A stretch of DNA of 50,549 nucleotides from Opitutaceae bacterium (GTDB lineage: Bacteria; Verrucomicrobiota; Verrucomicrobiia; Opitutales; Opitutaceae): positions 1 to 50,549 of the forward strand of contig JAEUGY010000073.1 of NCBI GenBank assembly GCA_016794625.1. Direction: 5' to 3'. Positions 33,808 to 43,472 of this stretch are shown in pieces. The notes beneath the pieces are model-generated. The model did not search any database and was not told where the DNA came from. It was given only the letters and a program-made list of their open reading frames with translations. Position 1 is the stretch's first letter; each line of letters starts with the position of its first letter. The position numbers and the translations under genes were made by a program.

Positions 33808-36279
33808 TCACCCGTCCACTCGCAGGGCCACCATGGGATCGACCCGGGTGGCCCGGCGCGCCGGAATCACACAGGCCAGGAATCCAATCAATGCCAGTAG
33901 CGCCGAAACCGCCACATAGGTCCACGGGTCCAGCGCGCTCACTTCAAACAGCAGGCTGGAGAGGGTGTGGGTGACCGCCACCGCGCCCACCAATCCGACA
34001 AACAGTCCCAGCAGCACGGTGCGCATACCTTGTCGCAGGATGAGCAGGTGCACGTCCTGTCGGGTCGCTCCGAGAGCCTGTCGGATACCGATTTCCCGCG
34101 TCCGCTGGGTGACGTTCCAGGCAACCACGCCGTAGATTCCCACGGCGGCCAGGATCAGGGCAATGACAGCAAAGAGCAGAAGCAGTACCATGCTGAAGCG
34201 CGACTGTTGCAGCGACTCCCGGATCATGGTCTCCATCGCTGCGATACGTCCGATGGGTTGATTCCGGTTGATGCCCCACAATACCTCCCTCGCCATCGAA
34301 GCCACGTGCGTGGGATCACCTTCCGTCCGCAAGAGCACAAACATGGACGTGCGCATCAACGGCGCCTCCCAACTCTGCGCCACCGGAATGAAAGCCGTGG
34401 GCACCGGATCGTTCTGCAATCCAAAGTGCCGCGCACTCTGCACCACCCCCACCACCGTCGTCCATTGAAACGTGTCCAGTCCCGCCGGGATCATGCCCGG
34501 TTTGATCAGGTTCTTCGGCAGCCCGAGCATGACCCGTTTGCCCAGGGGATCTCCCTCCGGGAGGAACCGCTTGACCGCGGCATCGTTGAGAATCACGACA
34601 GGCTCGCTGCCCGGGCGGTCCGACTCTGTAAAGGTCCGGCCCTGGAGCAGCTTCAACCCTTGGGCGCGGAAATAATCCCCCATCACGAGATTGAACTGAA
34701 CGCCCTGCAGCTCATTGAGGTCGGTATAGGTCCGGCCCTCGATCAGCAGCGGCAGCCCCGCACCTCCGCGAAACGGAATGTTGGCACCCGCACCCACCGC
34801 CTTCACCCCGGGGATCGACTTCGACCGCGCCACCACCTCCTCGAAAAACTGGGTCGCCTTTAATCCCGAGGGATACTGCGCCGTCGGGAGCTGCACCGGA
34901 AGAACCAGCAGGTTCTGCGCATTGAAGCCGGGATCCGCCGCCTGGAGGCGGGCAAAACTGCGGATCAACAAGCCGGCGCCCACCAGCAGCGTCAGCGACA
35001 GGCTCACCTCCGCAACGATCAACCCGGCGCGCAAGCGGCCCGACCTTCGGCCGCTCGTGCCGCGGCTGCCTTCCTTCAAACCCTCGCCCATACTGTCACG
35101 CGTCCCAAAAAACGCCGGCAACAGGGCGAATGCCAGCGTCGTGCCGAGGGACAGAGCCGCCGTGAAGGCCATCACCGTGCCATCAATCTGGATCTGCGCT
35201 TCCACCGGAATCGAGTCAGCCGGAATGAGCAACAGGAGGGCATTCAATCCCCAGGTGGCCAGCAACAAGCCCGCCACGCCCCCGAGCACCGCGAGGGGAA
35301 GGCTCTCCATCAGCATCTGCCTGACCACGCGCCCTCGCGAAGCCCCGAGTGCAGCGCGGATGGCAAACTCACGCTCGCGCGCCGCCGACTGTGCCAGCAG
35401 CAGGTTCGCGATGTTCGCGCACGCCACCAGCAGCACGCACGCGACAGCACCCAGCAGCACCATCAAGGGCGTGCGAAAGCCGCCCGTCACGGATTGACTG
35501 AGATAGGTGATGGAGACTCCCACACCCTTGTGCGTGTCAGCATGCTCGATCGCGATGCGCTCCGCGATCGTCGCCAGCTCCGCCTGAGCCTCTGCCACAG
35601 TCACCCCTGGCTTCAGTTTACCCACGACCCAAGCTCCCATGCGCAACACCCGGCTGCGCATCAATTCGGTATCCGCTTCCAACCCGACGGGCGTCCAGAT
35701 CTCCGCGGCCCAGAATTTGAAACGCGCCGGCATGACCCCGACCACGGTGTGCGCCCGCCCATCGAGCATGATCTGTCGCTGGAGGATCGCCGGATCGGAG
35801 CCAAACCGAGTCTCCCACGCACCCTGACTGATCACACACACCGGATCCGCACCCGGCCGGTCCTCCGCCGCCGTGAACGTGCGTCCGAGAATCGGCCGAA
35901 GACCGAGCAAGGGCCAGGCCGAGGCCGTCATGACTGCTCCAGGCACCGTGGCCGGCTCCGCCACATCCGTCAGCGTAAACGTGTGGTTGTTGACATAGGC
36001 CAGATGCTCGAACTGCCGCGCCTGCGCGTTCCACTCCTCATAATCGGGGTAGGCCACCGGCATCGTGCCCACCTGCCCCGCCGGCGTGGACCCAATGAAC
36101 ACGATGCGATCGGAATCCTCGTAGGGAAACGGATTGAGCAGCACCGCGTTGACCACACTGAAAATCGCCGAGTTCGCACCGATCCCCAGCGCCAGCACCA
36201 GAATCACCGTCGCGGAAAATCCAGGGCGGCGACCCATGAGGCGCAACGCCTGTCGCAGATCCAGCAGAAGAGAATTCAT
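33808..36279 (-). CDS. ABC transporter permease, ADOP/MacB-like (second copy)
   Basis: An 823-residue permease, same family as the one at 2228-4639 but clearly diverged. It starts with LLLDLRQALRLMGRRPGF, TM1 with ALGIGANSAIFSVVNAVLLNPFPY, a large periplasmic domain (about 50-280), ANIANLLLAQSAAREREFAIRAALGASRG, a second half, REIGIRQALGATRQDV and the end PARRATRVDPMVALRVDG, which is the classic ADOP terminus. The start at 36279 matches the family; upstream codons to 36339 do not. No ATPase gene is adjacent. Unlike the first copy it has no two-component system beside it. Confidence 0.93.
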   Translation of the reverse strand: MNSLLLDLRQALRLMGRRPGFSATVILVLALGIGANSAIFSVVNAVLLNPFPYEDSDRIVFIGSTPAGQVGTMPVAYPDYEEWNAQARQFEHLAYVNNHTFTLTDVAEPATVPGAVMTASAWPLLGLRPILGRTFTAAEDRPGADPVCVISQGAWETRFGSDPAILQRQIMLDGRAHTVVGVMPARFKFWAAEIWTPVGLEADTELMRSRVLRMGAWVVGKLKPGVTVAEAQAELATIAERIAIEHADTHKGVGVSITYLSQSVTGGFRTPLMVLLGAVACVLLVACANIANLLLAQSAAREREFAIRAALGASRGRVVRQMLMESLPLAVLGGVAGLLLATWGLNALLLLIPADSIPVEAQIQIDGTVMAFTAALSLGTTLAFALLPAFFGTRDSMGEGLKEGSRGTSGRRSGRLRAGLIVAEVSLSLTLLVGAGLLIRSFARLQAADPGFNAQNLLVLPVQLPTAQYPSGLKATQFFEEVVARSKSIPGVKAVGAGANIPFRGGAGLPLLIEGRTYTDLNELQGVQFNLVMGDYFRAQGLKLLQGRTFTESDRPGSEPVVILNDAAVKRFLPEGDPLGKRVMLGLPKNLIKPGMIPAGLDTFQWTTVVGVVQSARHFGLQNDPVPTAFIPVAQSWEAPLMRTSMFVLLRTEGDPTHVASMAREVLWGINRNQPIGRIAAMETMIRESLQQSRFSMVLLLLFAVIALILAAVGIYGVVAWNVTQRTREIGIRQALGATRQDVHLLILRQGMRTVLLGLFVGLVGAVAVTHTLSSLLFEVSALDPWTYVAVSALLALIGFLACVIPARRATRVDPMVALRVDG

Positions 36280-36494
36280 CTCGGTTTGGGGTACAGGGGT
36301 CGAAGCAGAGGATGGGTGGAGGCACGCGTGGATCCCCACGCACGGCCACCCTTCCCTGCATCCCCCGTGCCAAGGCCGCCTCTCTTATGCATCCCTCTCA
36401 TTACAAGACGGTAACATCCCAAGGAGGGGGATCGAACGATCGACCCAACGCCGGGCATGGGATTGCGCCGTCCCACTTTCGGGACAAATCATTG

Positions 36495-36519
36495 CGGCGC
36501 CCCTCATGACCGGGCGCCG
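36495..36519 (-). terminator. Terminator hairpin after the lipocalin gene
   Basis: A perfect 8-bp stem (CGGCGCCC at 36495-36502, GGGCGCCG at 36512-36519) with a 9-base loop lies 6 bases past the lipocalin stop in its direction of transcription. On the - strand a CAATGATTTGT stretch follows, a weak T-rich tail. Confidence 0.55.
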
Positions 36520-36525
36520 TGACGT

Positions 36526-37056
36526 TCACACGTCGGGCTGCGGCACCTTGACCACGGAAGCGGGCCGATAACCCCGCTTTTCCAAGCGGGACAACAGCTC
36601 GCGGTACACGTCATCCGACAGTTTCCGGGAACGCGACAGTATCCACAATTTGCTGCCGTCCGGAGTGCCGACGACGGCCCAGCCGTAGTCGGGATCGAGC
36701 TCCAGAACGAGGTAGCCCACCTTGAACGGCCAGAGCAGCTGAACCTTCCATTCGGCGTTCGTTTGGGCATTGACCACCCAGGCGACGCCTTTCCACTCCT
36801 GTTCAGGCGCGTCGAAGGTGCCTTTGCGGAACCGGTAGACATTGTCGATCCGTCCGTCCGCCCGGAGCGTGTAGATGTCCGACGTATCCACCTTTCCCTT
36901 CTCCAAGAAATAAGGGATGTTGGCGATGACATGCCACTGTCCCATGAAGCGGTTCAGGTCAACTTGGGGAACGGTGGCAAGATTCATCGTGGTGGGAGTC
37001 GACGCGCAGCCCGCCAGTAGAAGCGAGGCAAGCAGGAGGAGAGGAAGTGGTCGCAT
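36526..37056 (-). CDS. Outer-membrane lipocalin (Blc-type lipoprotein)
   Basis: A 176-residue lipoprotein. The signal ends in LLLAGC (Cys17). The lipocalin first motif is clear: LNRFMGQWHVIANIPYFLEKG (about 34-54, split here at the G-x-W core Gly39, Trp41). Further strands include NVYRFRKGTFDAPEQEWKG, AEWKVQLLWPFKVGYLVLEL and YGWAVVGTPDGSKLWILSRS. Bacterial lipocalins of this type bind lipids or lysophospholipids and help maintain the envelope under stress. The start at 37056 gives the proper lipoprotein signal. It lies 131 bases downstream of the DUF5069 gene. Confidence 0.9.
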   Translation of the reverse strand: MRPLPLLLLASLLLAGCASTPTTMNLATVPQVDLNRFMGQWHVIANIPYFLEKGKVDTSDIYTLRADGRIDNVYRFRKGTFDAPEQEWKGVAWVVNAQTNAEWKVQLLWPFKVGYLVLELDPDYGWAVVGTPDGSKLWILSRSRKLSDDVYRELLSRLEKRGYRPASVVKVPQPDV

Positions 37057-37187
37057 GGTCGTGAGAGAACCCGGGCCGTCGCGGTGCCGGCGGTTGCCCG
37101 AACTCACCAGACCATGCGTGTCCCCCCGCGATACGCAAATCGACGCCCCCGGTTGCCCGGAGGAAGGGGCCGTCGGTCTGGTCGGCA

Positions 37188-37613
37188 CTAACGCCGGCCC
37201 TCTTCCGCGTCGATGAGCTCAAAAAAGGTCCGGATGTCCTTGCGCCGCTTCAACCCCGCCAGCCGCTTGCCTTCCTCGACCCCGTCGCTGACCGCGTCCT
37301 CCAATCCGCGCTTCATCATGAAGGTGTTCCAAATGTCGATCTCCTCGTCACTGGGTTTGCGGCCGTGACGGAAACACCAGCGGAGAAGCGTCTCATCGCT
37401 GCCTCCACGCTTCACCCGCGCCACGAGGTCGGCAAAGGTGACGCCAAGGAAACGGGTGCAGCGGGCATCAAAAAAGTACCAGTTGCTCTCGCCGAGGTTG
37501 TAGGTGTCCGGGAGCTTTCCGGCCAGATGGAGGCGGATCTTATCGATCAGGCGGCCGAAAAACACGATTCCGCCTACTTTGTCATAGGGACTGCGAGGAG
37601 GGGTGAAGGACAT
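37188..37613 (-). CDS. DUF5069 family protein
   Basis: A 141-residue soluble protein. The start (PPRSPYDKVGGIVFFGRLIDKIRL) and the segments YNLGESNWYFFDARCTRFLGV and EEIDIWNTFMMKRGLED match the DUF5069 family, common in Verrucomicrobiota and of unknown function. There are no obvious catalytic residues. It sits between the S1C protease gene and the lipocalin gene on the same strand, 74 bases after the former, and could share its transcript. Confidence 0.85.
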   Translation of the reverse strand: MSFTPPRSPYDKVGGIVFFGRLIDKIRLHLAGKLPDTYNLGESNWYFFDARCTRFLGVTFADLVARVKRGGSDETLLRWCFRHGRKPSDEEIDIWNTFMMKRGLEDAVSDGVEEGKRLAGLKRRKDIRTFFELIDAEEGRR

Positions 37614-37687
37614 GCCTCATTTGCCCGCATTCCGGGGTACACGGCAAACCGATTTCCGTGCGGTGGGCGCGCCGCGCCGGCTGTTTC

Positions 37688-39247
37688 CTAGGACTTGCCG
37701 GCCTCCCAGACCTTCATCGTATCCGGCGATCCCTGCGCCCGCACCCCGTTGTCGCTCAGGATTTCCTCCGTCGCCGCCAGCATCTCCTTGCGCGGAAACA
37801 CCAGCCGTTCCTGTTCACGTCCCTGAAACTCAAAGGCCACAAAGTCGCTTGTGGCGTCGCGTAGTGTCGCCACGAGGTGGGCCAGGTTGCGGATGGCCAC
37901 GCCATTGACCGTCTTCACCACGCGGCCGATGGGATTGGAATAGCCCTTCGACAATTTGTGGGGAAAGAAGGGGGAGGAGACGATGACCAGCTCCTCGCCC
38001 TCAAAGGCGGGTTGGTCCCCGCGGCGGATCACGAGCGGATTGCCCGCCGCGCTGAGGAGCGCCATGACCGCGGCGTTGTTCAATCCGCCGACAAACTCCT
38101 GGCTACCCGCGGAAAACACCATGGGCCCGTAGATGAAATAGGGTGGGTACGCACCGGCCAGGCTCTTCAACAGCATCGGACGGGAGTTGGCCACCGGAAC
38201 GTCCAGCTTGAGGGCCTTGCCCTCCCTCATCACCGTCAACGGCACGACGCCGTTGCGGGCGAGCTTCTGGATCATGTAGCGGAACGCGACCCGCAGGTTG
38301 GGCCCAAGCTTGATCATGCCTTCATGGTCCACGGGGGTGTCGCCGATGTGCGTGATGATGTCCCAGGCTTTCAGGGGGTAATTCGGATCCCGTGTATCGG
38401 CATGGTTCACCACAATCCCCTCGGTCCCCGCCGCCGGCTTGAGGAACTCGCGCAATGCGGGGTTGTGGAGCGTCTGCAACGAATCCCAGGATCCCGGCTT
38501 GCCGTGGATCGTGCCATCCGCCGCGTCGGCGAGGAAGAGTTCGATTTCCTCGTTCGGAATGATGTACCCGATGTTGTCGCCGCCCCCGAGCCGCGAAAAG
38601 GCCACACCGATCATCTTGTCGCCAATGAGCGCCGGTCCGCCGCTGTTGCCGGGATTGATCGCTGCATCAATCTGGATACGCAGACCCGCCATGGGGAAGT
38701 TGTAGCCCGTGAAGTCGATGCGCGACACGATGCCCTTGGTCGTGGAAAGGCTGGTGCCGCCGGTGGGGAATCCCTGGACGAGGATGGTATCCTTGACCTG
38801 CGGCAGCTCCGCCGCCCGCACCAGGGCGGGCCGGGTATCGAAGAAGGACTCGTCCTCCAGCGCCAGCAGCGCGAGGTCGATCCCCGGCGAGATGGCGACG
38901 ACCCGCGCCGTGATCTTGTCGCCGGATTGGTTGGCCTGCACCTGGACCTGGCTCGCATACAGCACCACATGCGCATTGGTCAGGATGCGCCGGCCCTCGA
39001 TGACGACACCGGTGCCGGTCGCCTCCACCGGGGCCTGTTTGGTCCATGGCTTGGACAGGTCGGGGTAGCGCGCGGTGGTGAACACTTTCACGACCGCATT
39101 CTCCGTGGGAGAAGCCGGAGCGGTCGGAGCGGCAGCCGGTTTGGCCGCCCCTTCGGTCCCGGATTTCGTCGGCGTCTGGGCCAGACACGAAGCCGCGAGG
39201 AAGAGTGAGCCCATCAAGTAGCGTCGCAAGGGTAAGACACACATCAT
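37688..39247 (-). CDS. Exported trypsin-like serine protease with PDZ-like regions (S1C/Deg-like)
   Basis: A 519-residue protein. The signal peptide (about 1-24) ends near CLAQ; residues 25-50 are an Ala/Pro/Thr-rich linker. The protease triad is seen as His93 (TNAHVV), Asp124 (GIDLALL) and Ser202 (GNSGGP). The rest (about 235-519) is unlike a plain HtrA: a first PDZ-like segment with AWDIITHIGDTPVDHEG, then a long region including AGAYPPYFIYGPMVFSAG, and a last PDZ-like segment with RVVKTVNGVAIRNLAHLVATL. This layout resembles plant-type Deg proteins with extended PDZ regions. It would act in the periplasm in protein quality control. Three ATGs lie in the first 12 codons, so the exact start is uncertain. 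Confidence 0.9.
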   Translation of the reverse strand: MMCVLPLRRYLMGSLFLAASCLAQTPTKSGTEGAAKPAAAPTAPASPTENAVVKVFTTARYPDLSKPWTKQAPVEATGTGVVIEGRRILTNAHVVLYASQVQVQANQSGDKITARVVAISPGIDLALLALEDESFFDTRPALVRAAELPQVKDTILVQGFPTGGTSLSTTKGIVSRIDFTGYNFPMAGLRIQIDAAINPGNSGGPALIGDKMIGVAFSRLGGGDNIGYIIPNEEIELFLADAADGTIHGKPGSWDSLQTLHNPALREFLKPAAGTEGIVVNHADTRDPNYPLKAWDIITHIGDTPVDHEGMIKLGPNLRVAFRYMIQKLARNGVVPLTVMREGKALKLDVPVANSRPMLLKSLAGAYPPYFIYGPMVFSAGSQEFVGGLNNAAVMALLSAAGNPLVIRRGDQPAFEGEELVIVSSPFFPHKLSKGYSNPIGRVVKTVNGVAIRNLAHLVATLRDATSDFVAFEFQGREQERLVFPRKEMLAATEEILSDNGVRAQGSPDTMKVWEAGKS

Positions 39248-39377
39248 GTTGCCCTCAACGGAAGCGCATCAGGGCGCAAACGCCAGTCGCTTTTTACGAA
39301 TCCCCACCCGCACCCGGCCCGGACACCGCGCGCGCCATGCGCCCCACCTCTGGAAACCAGCACGAGCTCCCGCCGGT

Positions 39378-39851
39378 TTAGTCCTCCATCAGGAAGTTCC
39401 ACTCGGTCCCATTCTGGCGAAACCGTCCGGTGGTCGCGTTGCCATCATCAATGAGGCGATCGAGCGCGAGCATCTGGGCCAGCGGCGCCGTCGGGTTGTA
39501 CAAGGTGATCGCAATCAACGGTGTGCTGGGCTCGTAGTCCCACTCCCATTGCCCGCCACAGACGAGGGGCATGGTCCAGGCGGACGACAGACTGCCGGCC
39601 ATCTCGGCTGGAACGACTCCGGGGCTGACATCAGCCGGCCAGTCTGAGTGCTCCATGATGTAGGTCTGAAACGCGCCACTGAAACTCCGTAGATCGTTTG
39701 CCAGACGTGCATTTTGCGATCGTTGCCGCATCAGGGTGAACGCCGGGATGGCCATCGCCGCCAGGAAGCCGATGATCGTGATGGCGATCATGATTTCGAC
39801 CAGGGTAAACCCCGTCCGAGATCGCTTCCCGCTTCGATGTCTGCTGTCCAT
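39378..39851 (-). CDS. Type IV pilin-like/type II pseudopilin protein
   Basis: A 157-residue protein with a class III (prepilin) signal: SRTG then FTLVEIMIAITIIGFLAAMAIP, split at the processing point Gly14-Phe15, with Glu19 at position +5. The globular part carries RQRSQNARLANDLRSFSGAFQTY, then a GTEWNFLMED end. It resembles the GspG/H-like pseudopilins that Verrucomicrobiota carry in large numbers. No prepilin peptidase, secretin or ATPase gene is nearby, so it depends on machinery elsewhere. The start at 39851 puts the signal near the N-terminus; the longer frame to 39971 adds 40 unneeded residues. Confidence 0.87.
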   Translation of the reverse strand: MDSRHRSGKRSRTGFTLVEIMIAITIIGFLAAMAIPAFTLMRQRSQNARLANDLRSFSGAFQTYIMEHSDWPADVSPGVVPAEMAGSLSSAWTMPLVCGGQWEWDYEPSTPLIAITLYNPTAPLAQMLALDRLIDDGNATTGRFRQNGTEWNFLMED

Positions 39852-40058
39852 CTTCACGGCAAACGACCAATCGGGAGCGGCGGCCCATCGCAAGCGTGGA
39901 TACATCTCCACACCGTTTTTACAACGAACTGACGGGCCTGCTGGGAGAGAAATCGCAACCACGGGTGCCACCGTCCCCCACGGTCATGCACCCGTTCCCT
40001 CAGTCCCACCCGGGTATTCACCCCGATCCCGGCCGGGTGCGACGTCCGGCTCGGCCGT

Positions 40059-43000
40059 TCAAGGCAGTTCGTACACCTCGACGAGCACCACTCCGCTTCC
40101 GACCGAACCGCCTCCCGTCACGGTCGCCGTGTATCCGCCCGCCGGCAGATGGGCGATGAGCGCGGCATCGCGGCTGCCGGGACTGAGCGGAAACGCCCCC
40201 ACGGCTTCGCCCGCCGCGGCCAGCACGGCCGCCGCACCGCCCTCCTCCCAATCGTTCGCCTCGGCCACCCGCACACCGCGGTCATCGCGGAGTTCGATGC
40301 GGGGATCCAGGAGCACCCCCGTCACTCCAAACGGCACCAGCCCAGGACCCACCGCACGCACCAGGAGGCGTCGTGCGCCACCACGCACCACCCAACCCGC
40401 GATCAAACTCTCCGCCACGGGACCTGTCCGGCTGCGAGCCGAGAGGTTCTTTAGCCGCGCTCCTCCGGCTTCCGCCTCGTAAACCTCCACGAGTGCGACG
40501 CCGGTGCTCTCGGACTGGCCTGTCACCTGAGCGGTGTAACCGGCCCCCCCCAACGTTGCCGCGATCACCGCATCCTTGCTCCCGGGTGGCAGCACAAACG
40601 CGCCAAGCCCGGGCGCAGGATCGGTGTCCCACTGATCGTTGGCGGCAATCCTCTCCGCTCCGCGGAACAGGGTCAGCGCCGGATCGCCCAACGTATCTGC
40701 CACGCCGAAGGTCGCCAGGGTCGGACCCACCGCACGAATCACGACGGCCTTTCCCGGCGCCTCCAGGACAAAACCCGCAATCAGTCGCTCGTCTCCCGGG
40801 CCGACGCGCGCGCGCACCGCCAGGTTGACCAGCCTTCCCGACGTGTCTGCGGTGGCGGGGTCGGTCACCTCCAGGGAAAGCGGCGGTCCGAGGGTCATGC
40901 CCGCCCGATTGGCGACCACGCGTTGGTACACGCCGGCATCCTGCGGTCGGGCCGCCGCCAACGAAAAGCGGGCATCACGCGCCCCGGCCACGGGCACACC
41001 GTCCTTGATCCACTGATACTGGAAGGGTGGCGTGCCATCGGCCGACTGTTCGAGCACGATCGACGTACCCTGCACCACCCTTCGGATCGCGCCCGCCGGT
41101 CCGATCCGGGGAGCCACGGCCCCGGCCACGCCAAAGTTTCCCGACGCACCGGGGACAAGGGCCACGGACTCGCGCCGCGCTTCGGCCCGGCGCCCTCGTC
41201 CGTCCTCCACGGTCGCCAGGAGCGTGATCGTCTCACCGAGCGCGAGGTCCGGCGGCGGCCGGAAGGTGACGCGATAAGGAGGCGCATCATCCGTCCCGAT
41301 GATCTCCCACTCGTCCGGTCGTCCGGGTCGCTGAAACGCGAACGTCACCTCCGCAAAATCATCCGCCCCTGTCACCGTGGCCCGGATCTCAGCCCGGCCC
41401 GGAAAGGTCGAACCTTCGGTGGTGCGGGGCGGTCCGAACACGAGGCGATTCTCCGTGGGCCGATCGATGGTCACCTCCAATCGATCGGAGCGCGCGGGCA
41501 AGGCGCGATCCGCCCGCCAGACGCAGGCCTGCAACGGCTCCAGCGTGACCGCCATGCGTCCGTCGGTGTCCACCCCGACCTGCCCGGCGGCTCCGGATGG
41601 CGAAAGCGAGTCATAAAGGAGGCTGAACGTCGCGCCCGCGGGCTGGCTGGTCTCCAGTCTCACCTCGACGCGTCCGGTCCGGGCTTGATTGAAGGCGGCG
41701 ACGTACTCGACGCGCTCCGACCGCTCGATCCGGGAAAACGCCACCACGCTGGCCGTGCCGGTGGGCCGCGTGCGCTGGGCGCCACGCGCGAGCGCCGGAT
41801 GCTCGCGCCGCAACCGCGCCATCGACGAAACCGCGCGGAAGAGGGGGTGCTCCACGTCGAACTTTGCCTCACGCCCGGTGCGGGCGGTCCCGATCAGGGT
41901 CTCCTGCAGGTATTGAAGGGTCTGTGACGCTCCCATGTCCTGGCGCGCCGCGGCGTCCCCGCCCGATCCCGCCAGACCTTGCTCGTCGCCATAGTAGATG
42001 ACCGGCTGTCCGCGGGAAAACATCATGAGGGCGTGTCCGAGCTTGCTCAGCTCGACGAGCTGGGCATCGCCGGCCAGGGGGTTGTCCTGACGAAGAAACC
42101 AGCCGAACCGTCCAATGTCGTGATTGCCCAGAAACGTCTGGGTGGCGTGGACATTGCTGTCGAAGTCGGTGTAGGCGTCATCTCCGTCCCAGAGCGACAC
42201 CAGGACGTCGCCCGATCGTCCCCGGGACACAAAATCCCGCACCGCGTAACAGAACGCGAAGTCGAGGGTGGCGTCCAGGCCCGCCGCCGTCGACCACTCA
42301 CTGAGAAACGAGGCATCCCCACTGAGCACCTCGCCAAACTGGAGAAAGCCGGCGCGGCCCGCCTCCGCCGCCACCTCGCGCATGCGGGGCGCAAAAGCCT
42401 GCCAGAGCTCGGTGTTCACGTGCTTGACCGTGTCGATCCGGAATCCGGCGATCCCAAACGTGGCGATCCAGTGGGAATAGACATCGATGAAGCCCTGCAC
42501 CACCTCCGCACGTTCGGTGAACAGATCGTCGAGACCGGAAATGTCGCCCTGCAGGAAGTCCTCGCCCGTATAGGATGCGTTGCCCCGATGATGATAGAGT
42601 CGGAGATCGTTCAGCCAACCGGGCCGCTTGCTCGCCGCCTCCCCTGGGCTGACCACCGGGAGATACGGGAAGCTGACCTCCCATGCGAGCGGTGGGAATG
42701 GGGCGGGCAACCCCACGCCATTGAACGCCAGGGCGCGCTCGTCAAAGACCTCTCCCGTCGCCGTGCGATAGGGGTGGACGGAGCGCGAGCGGTAGCTTCC
42801 GCCGCCAGTAATGACGTCGGCAGTGTGATTGAGCACCACGTCCAAAATCAGCCCCATGCCCCGCGTCCCGGCGGCGCCGGCCAGCGCGTGCAGATCGGCC
42901 TCCGTGCCGAGGTGCGGATCGATCGACAGAAAGTCGGTGATCCAATAGCCGTGATAACCTGCGGTGGTTCCCTGCAAGGGCTTGTTTCGCATCACCGGCG

Positions 43001-43325
43001 TCAGCCAGATCGCCGTCACACCCAGCGCCTGCAAATAGTCGAGCCGGTTCACCAGACCGCGCAGGTCCCCGCCGTGAAAATGAAACCGCGAGGACGGATC
43101 CCAGCCGGTGACCTCGCGCGGCCCGAGGAGTCCGCCGGTGTTGTTGGCGGGATCCCCGTCCTCGAACCGGTCCGTGACGACAAAGTAGAGCACACCCCCG
43201 GCCCCGGGGTGTCGCCACGGAGGAAGGGCCGCCGCACCGGCGGCCTCGCAGCCGGGGCCGCCCCCCGCCGCGAGGAGTGCGCCGGTCAGCCGCCAGCCAA
43301 GGCGCCAGATCCGCAGGAGGGTCAT
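40059..43325 (-). CDS. Secreted GH13 alpha-amylase-family enzyme with Ig-like domains and two C-terminal modules
   Basis: A 1088-residue protein. After a hydrophobic signal (about 8-35) the GH13 barrel begins at GGVLYFVVTDRFEDGDPAN. Region I is DVVLNH (162-167), region II GFRIDTVKH with the nucleophile Asp298, region III FGEVLSGD with acid/base Glu332, and region IV FLGNHDIGRF with Asp403. A beta-sandwich C-domain follows, then Ig/cadherin-like segments (about 600-840, with QYQWIKDGVPVAGARD) and two copies of the shared module (starting LVNLAVRA and LKNLSARS), ending VEVYELP. It should cut alpha-glucans outside the cell. The start at 43325 is the first Met before the signal. Confidence 0.92.
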   Translation of the reverse strand: MTLLRIWRLGWRLTGALLAAGGGPGCEAAGAAALPPWRHPGAGGVLYFVVTDRFEDGDPANNTGGLLGPREVTGWDPSSRFHFHGGDLRGLVNRLDYLQALGVTAIWLTPVMRNKPLQGTTAGYHGYWITDFLSIDPHLGTEADLHALAGAAGTRGMGLILDVVLNHTADVITGGGSYRSRSVHPYRTATGEVFDERALAFNGVGLPAPFPPLAWEVSFPYLPVVSPGEAASKRPGWLNDLRLYHHRGNASYTGEDFLQGDISGLDDLFTERAEVVQGFIDVYSHWIATFGIAGFRIDTVKHVNTELWQAFAPRMREVAAEAGRAGFLQFGEVLSGDASFLSEWSTAAGLDATLDFAFCYAVRDFVSRGRSGDVLVSLWDGDDAYTDFDSNVHATQTFLGNHDIGRFGWFLRQDNPLAGDAQLVELSKLGHALMMFSRGQPVIYYGDEQGLAGSGGDAAARQDMGASQTLQYLQETLIGTARTGREAKFDVEHPLFRAVSSMARLRREHPALARGAQRTRPTGTASVVAFSRIERSERVEYVAAFNQARTGRVEVRLETSQPAGATFSLLYDSLSPSGAAGQVGVDTDGRMAVTLEPLQACVWRADRALPARSDRLEVTIDRPTENRLVFGPPRTTEGSTFPGRAEIRATVTGADDFAEVTFAFQRPGRPDEWEIIGTDDAPPYRVTFRPPPDLALGETITLLATVEDGRGRRAEARRESVALVPGASGNFGVAGAVAPRIGPAGAIRRVVQGTSIVLEQSADGTPPFQYQWIKDGVPVAGARDARFSLAAARPQDAGVYQRVVANRAGMTLGPPLSLEVTDPATADTSGRLVNLAVRARVGPGDERLIAGFVLEAPGKAVVIRAVGPTLATFGVADTLGDPALTLFRGAERIAANDQWDTDPAPGLGAFVLPPGSKDAVIAATLGGAGYTAQVTGQSESTGVALVEVYEAEAGGARLKNLSARSRTGPVAESLIAGWVVRGGARRLLVRAVGPGLVPFGVTGVLLDPRIELRDDRGVRVAEANDWEEGGAAAVLAAAGEAVGAFPLSPGSRDAALIAHLPAGGYTATVTGGGSVGSGVVLVEVYELP

Positions 43326-43472
43326 GGGAGGAACCTCAACCAACCGGACCCCGCGGCGCAGGTCAAAGGCCGGCACCCGGACGATTCCTGCATTTACCTG
43401 CAAAATCCTAGGTTCCCGCCGCCGGACGCCAGGGCGGCGATCCACCGGACGGAATCCGTCATTGATCGCCAA

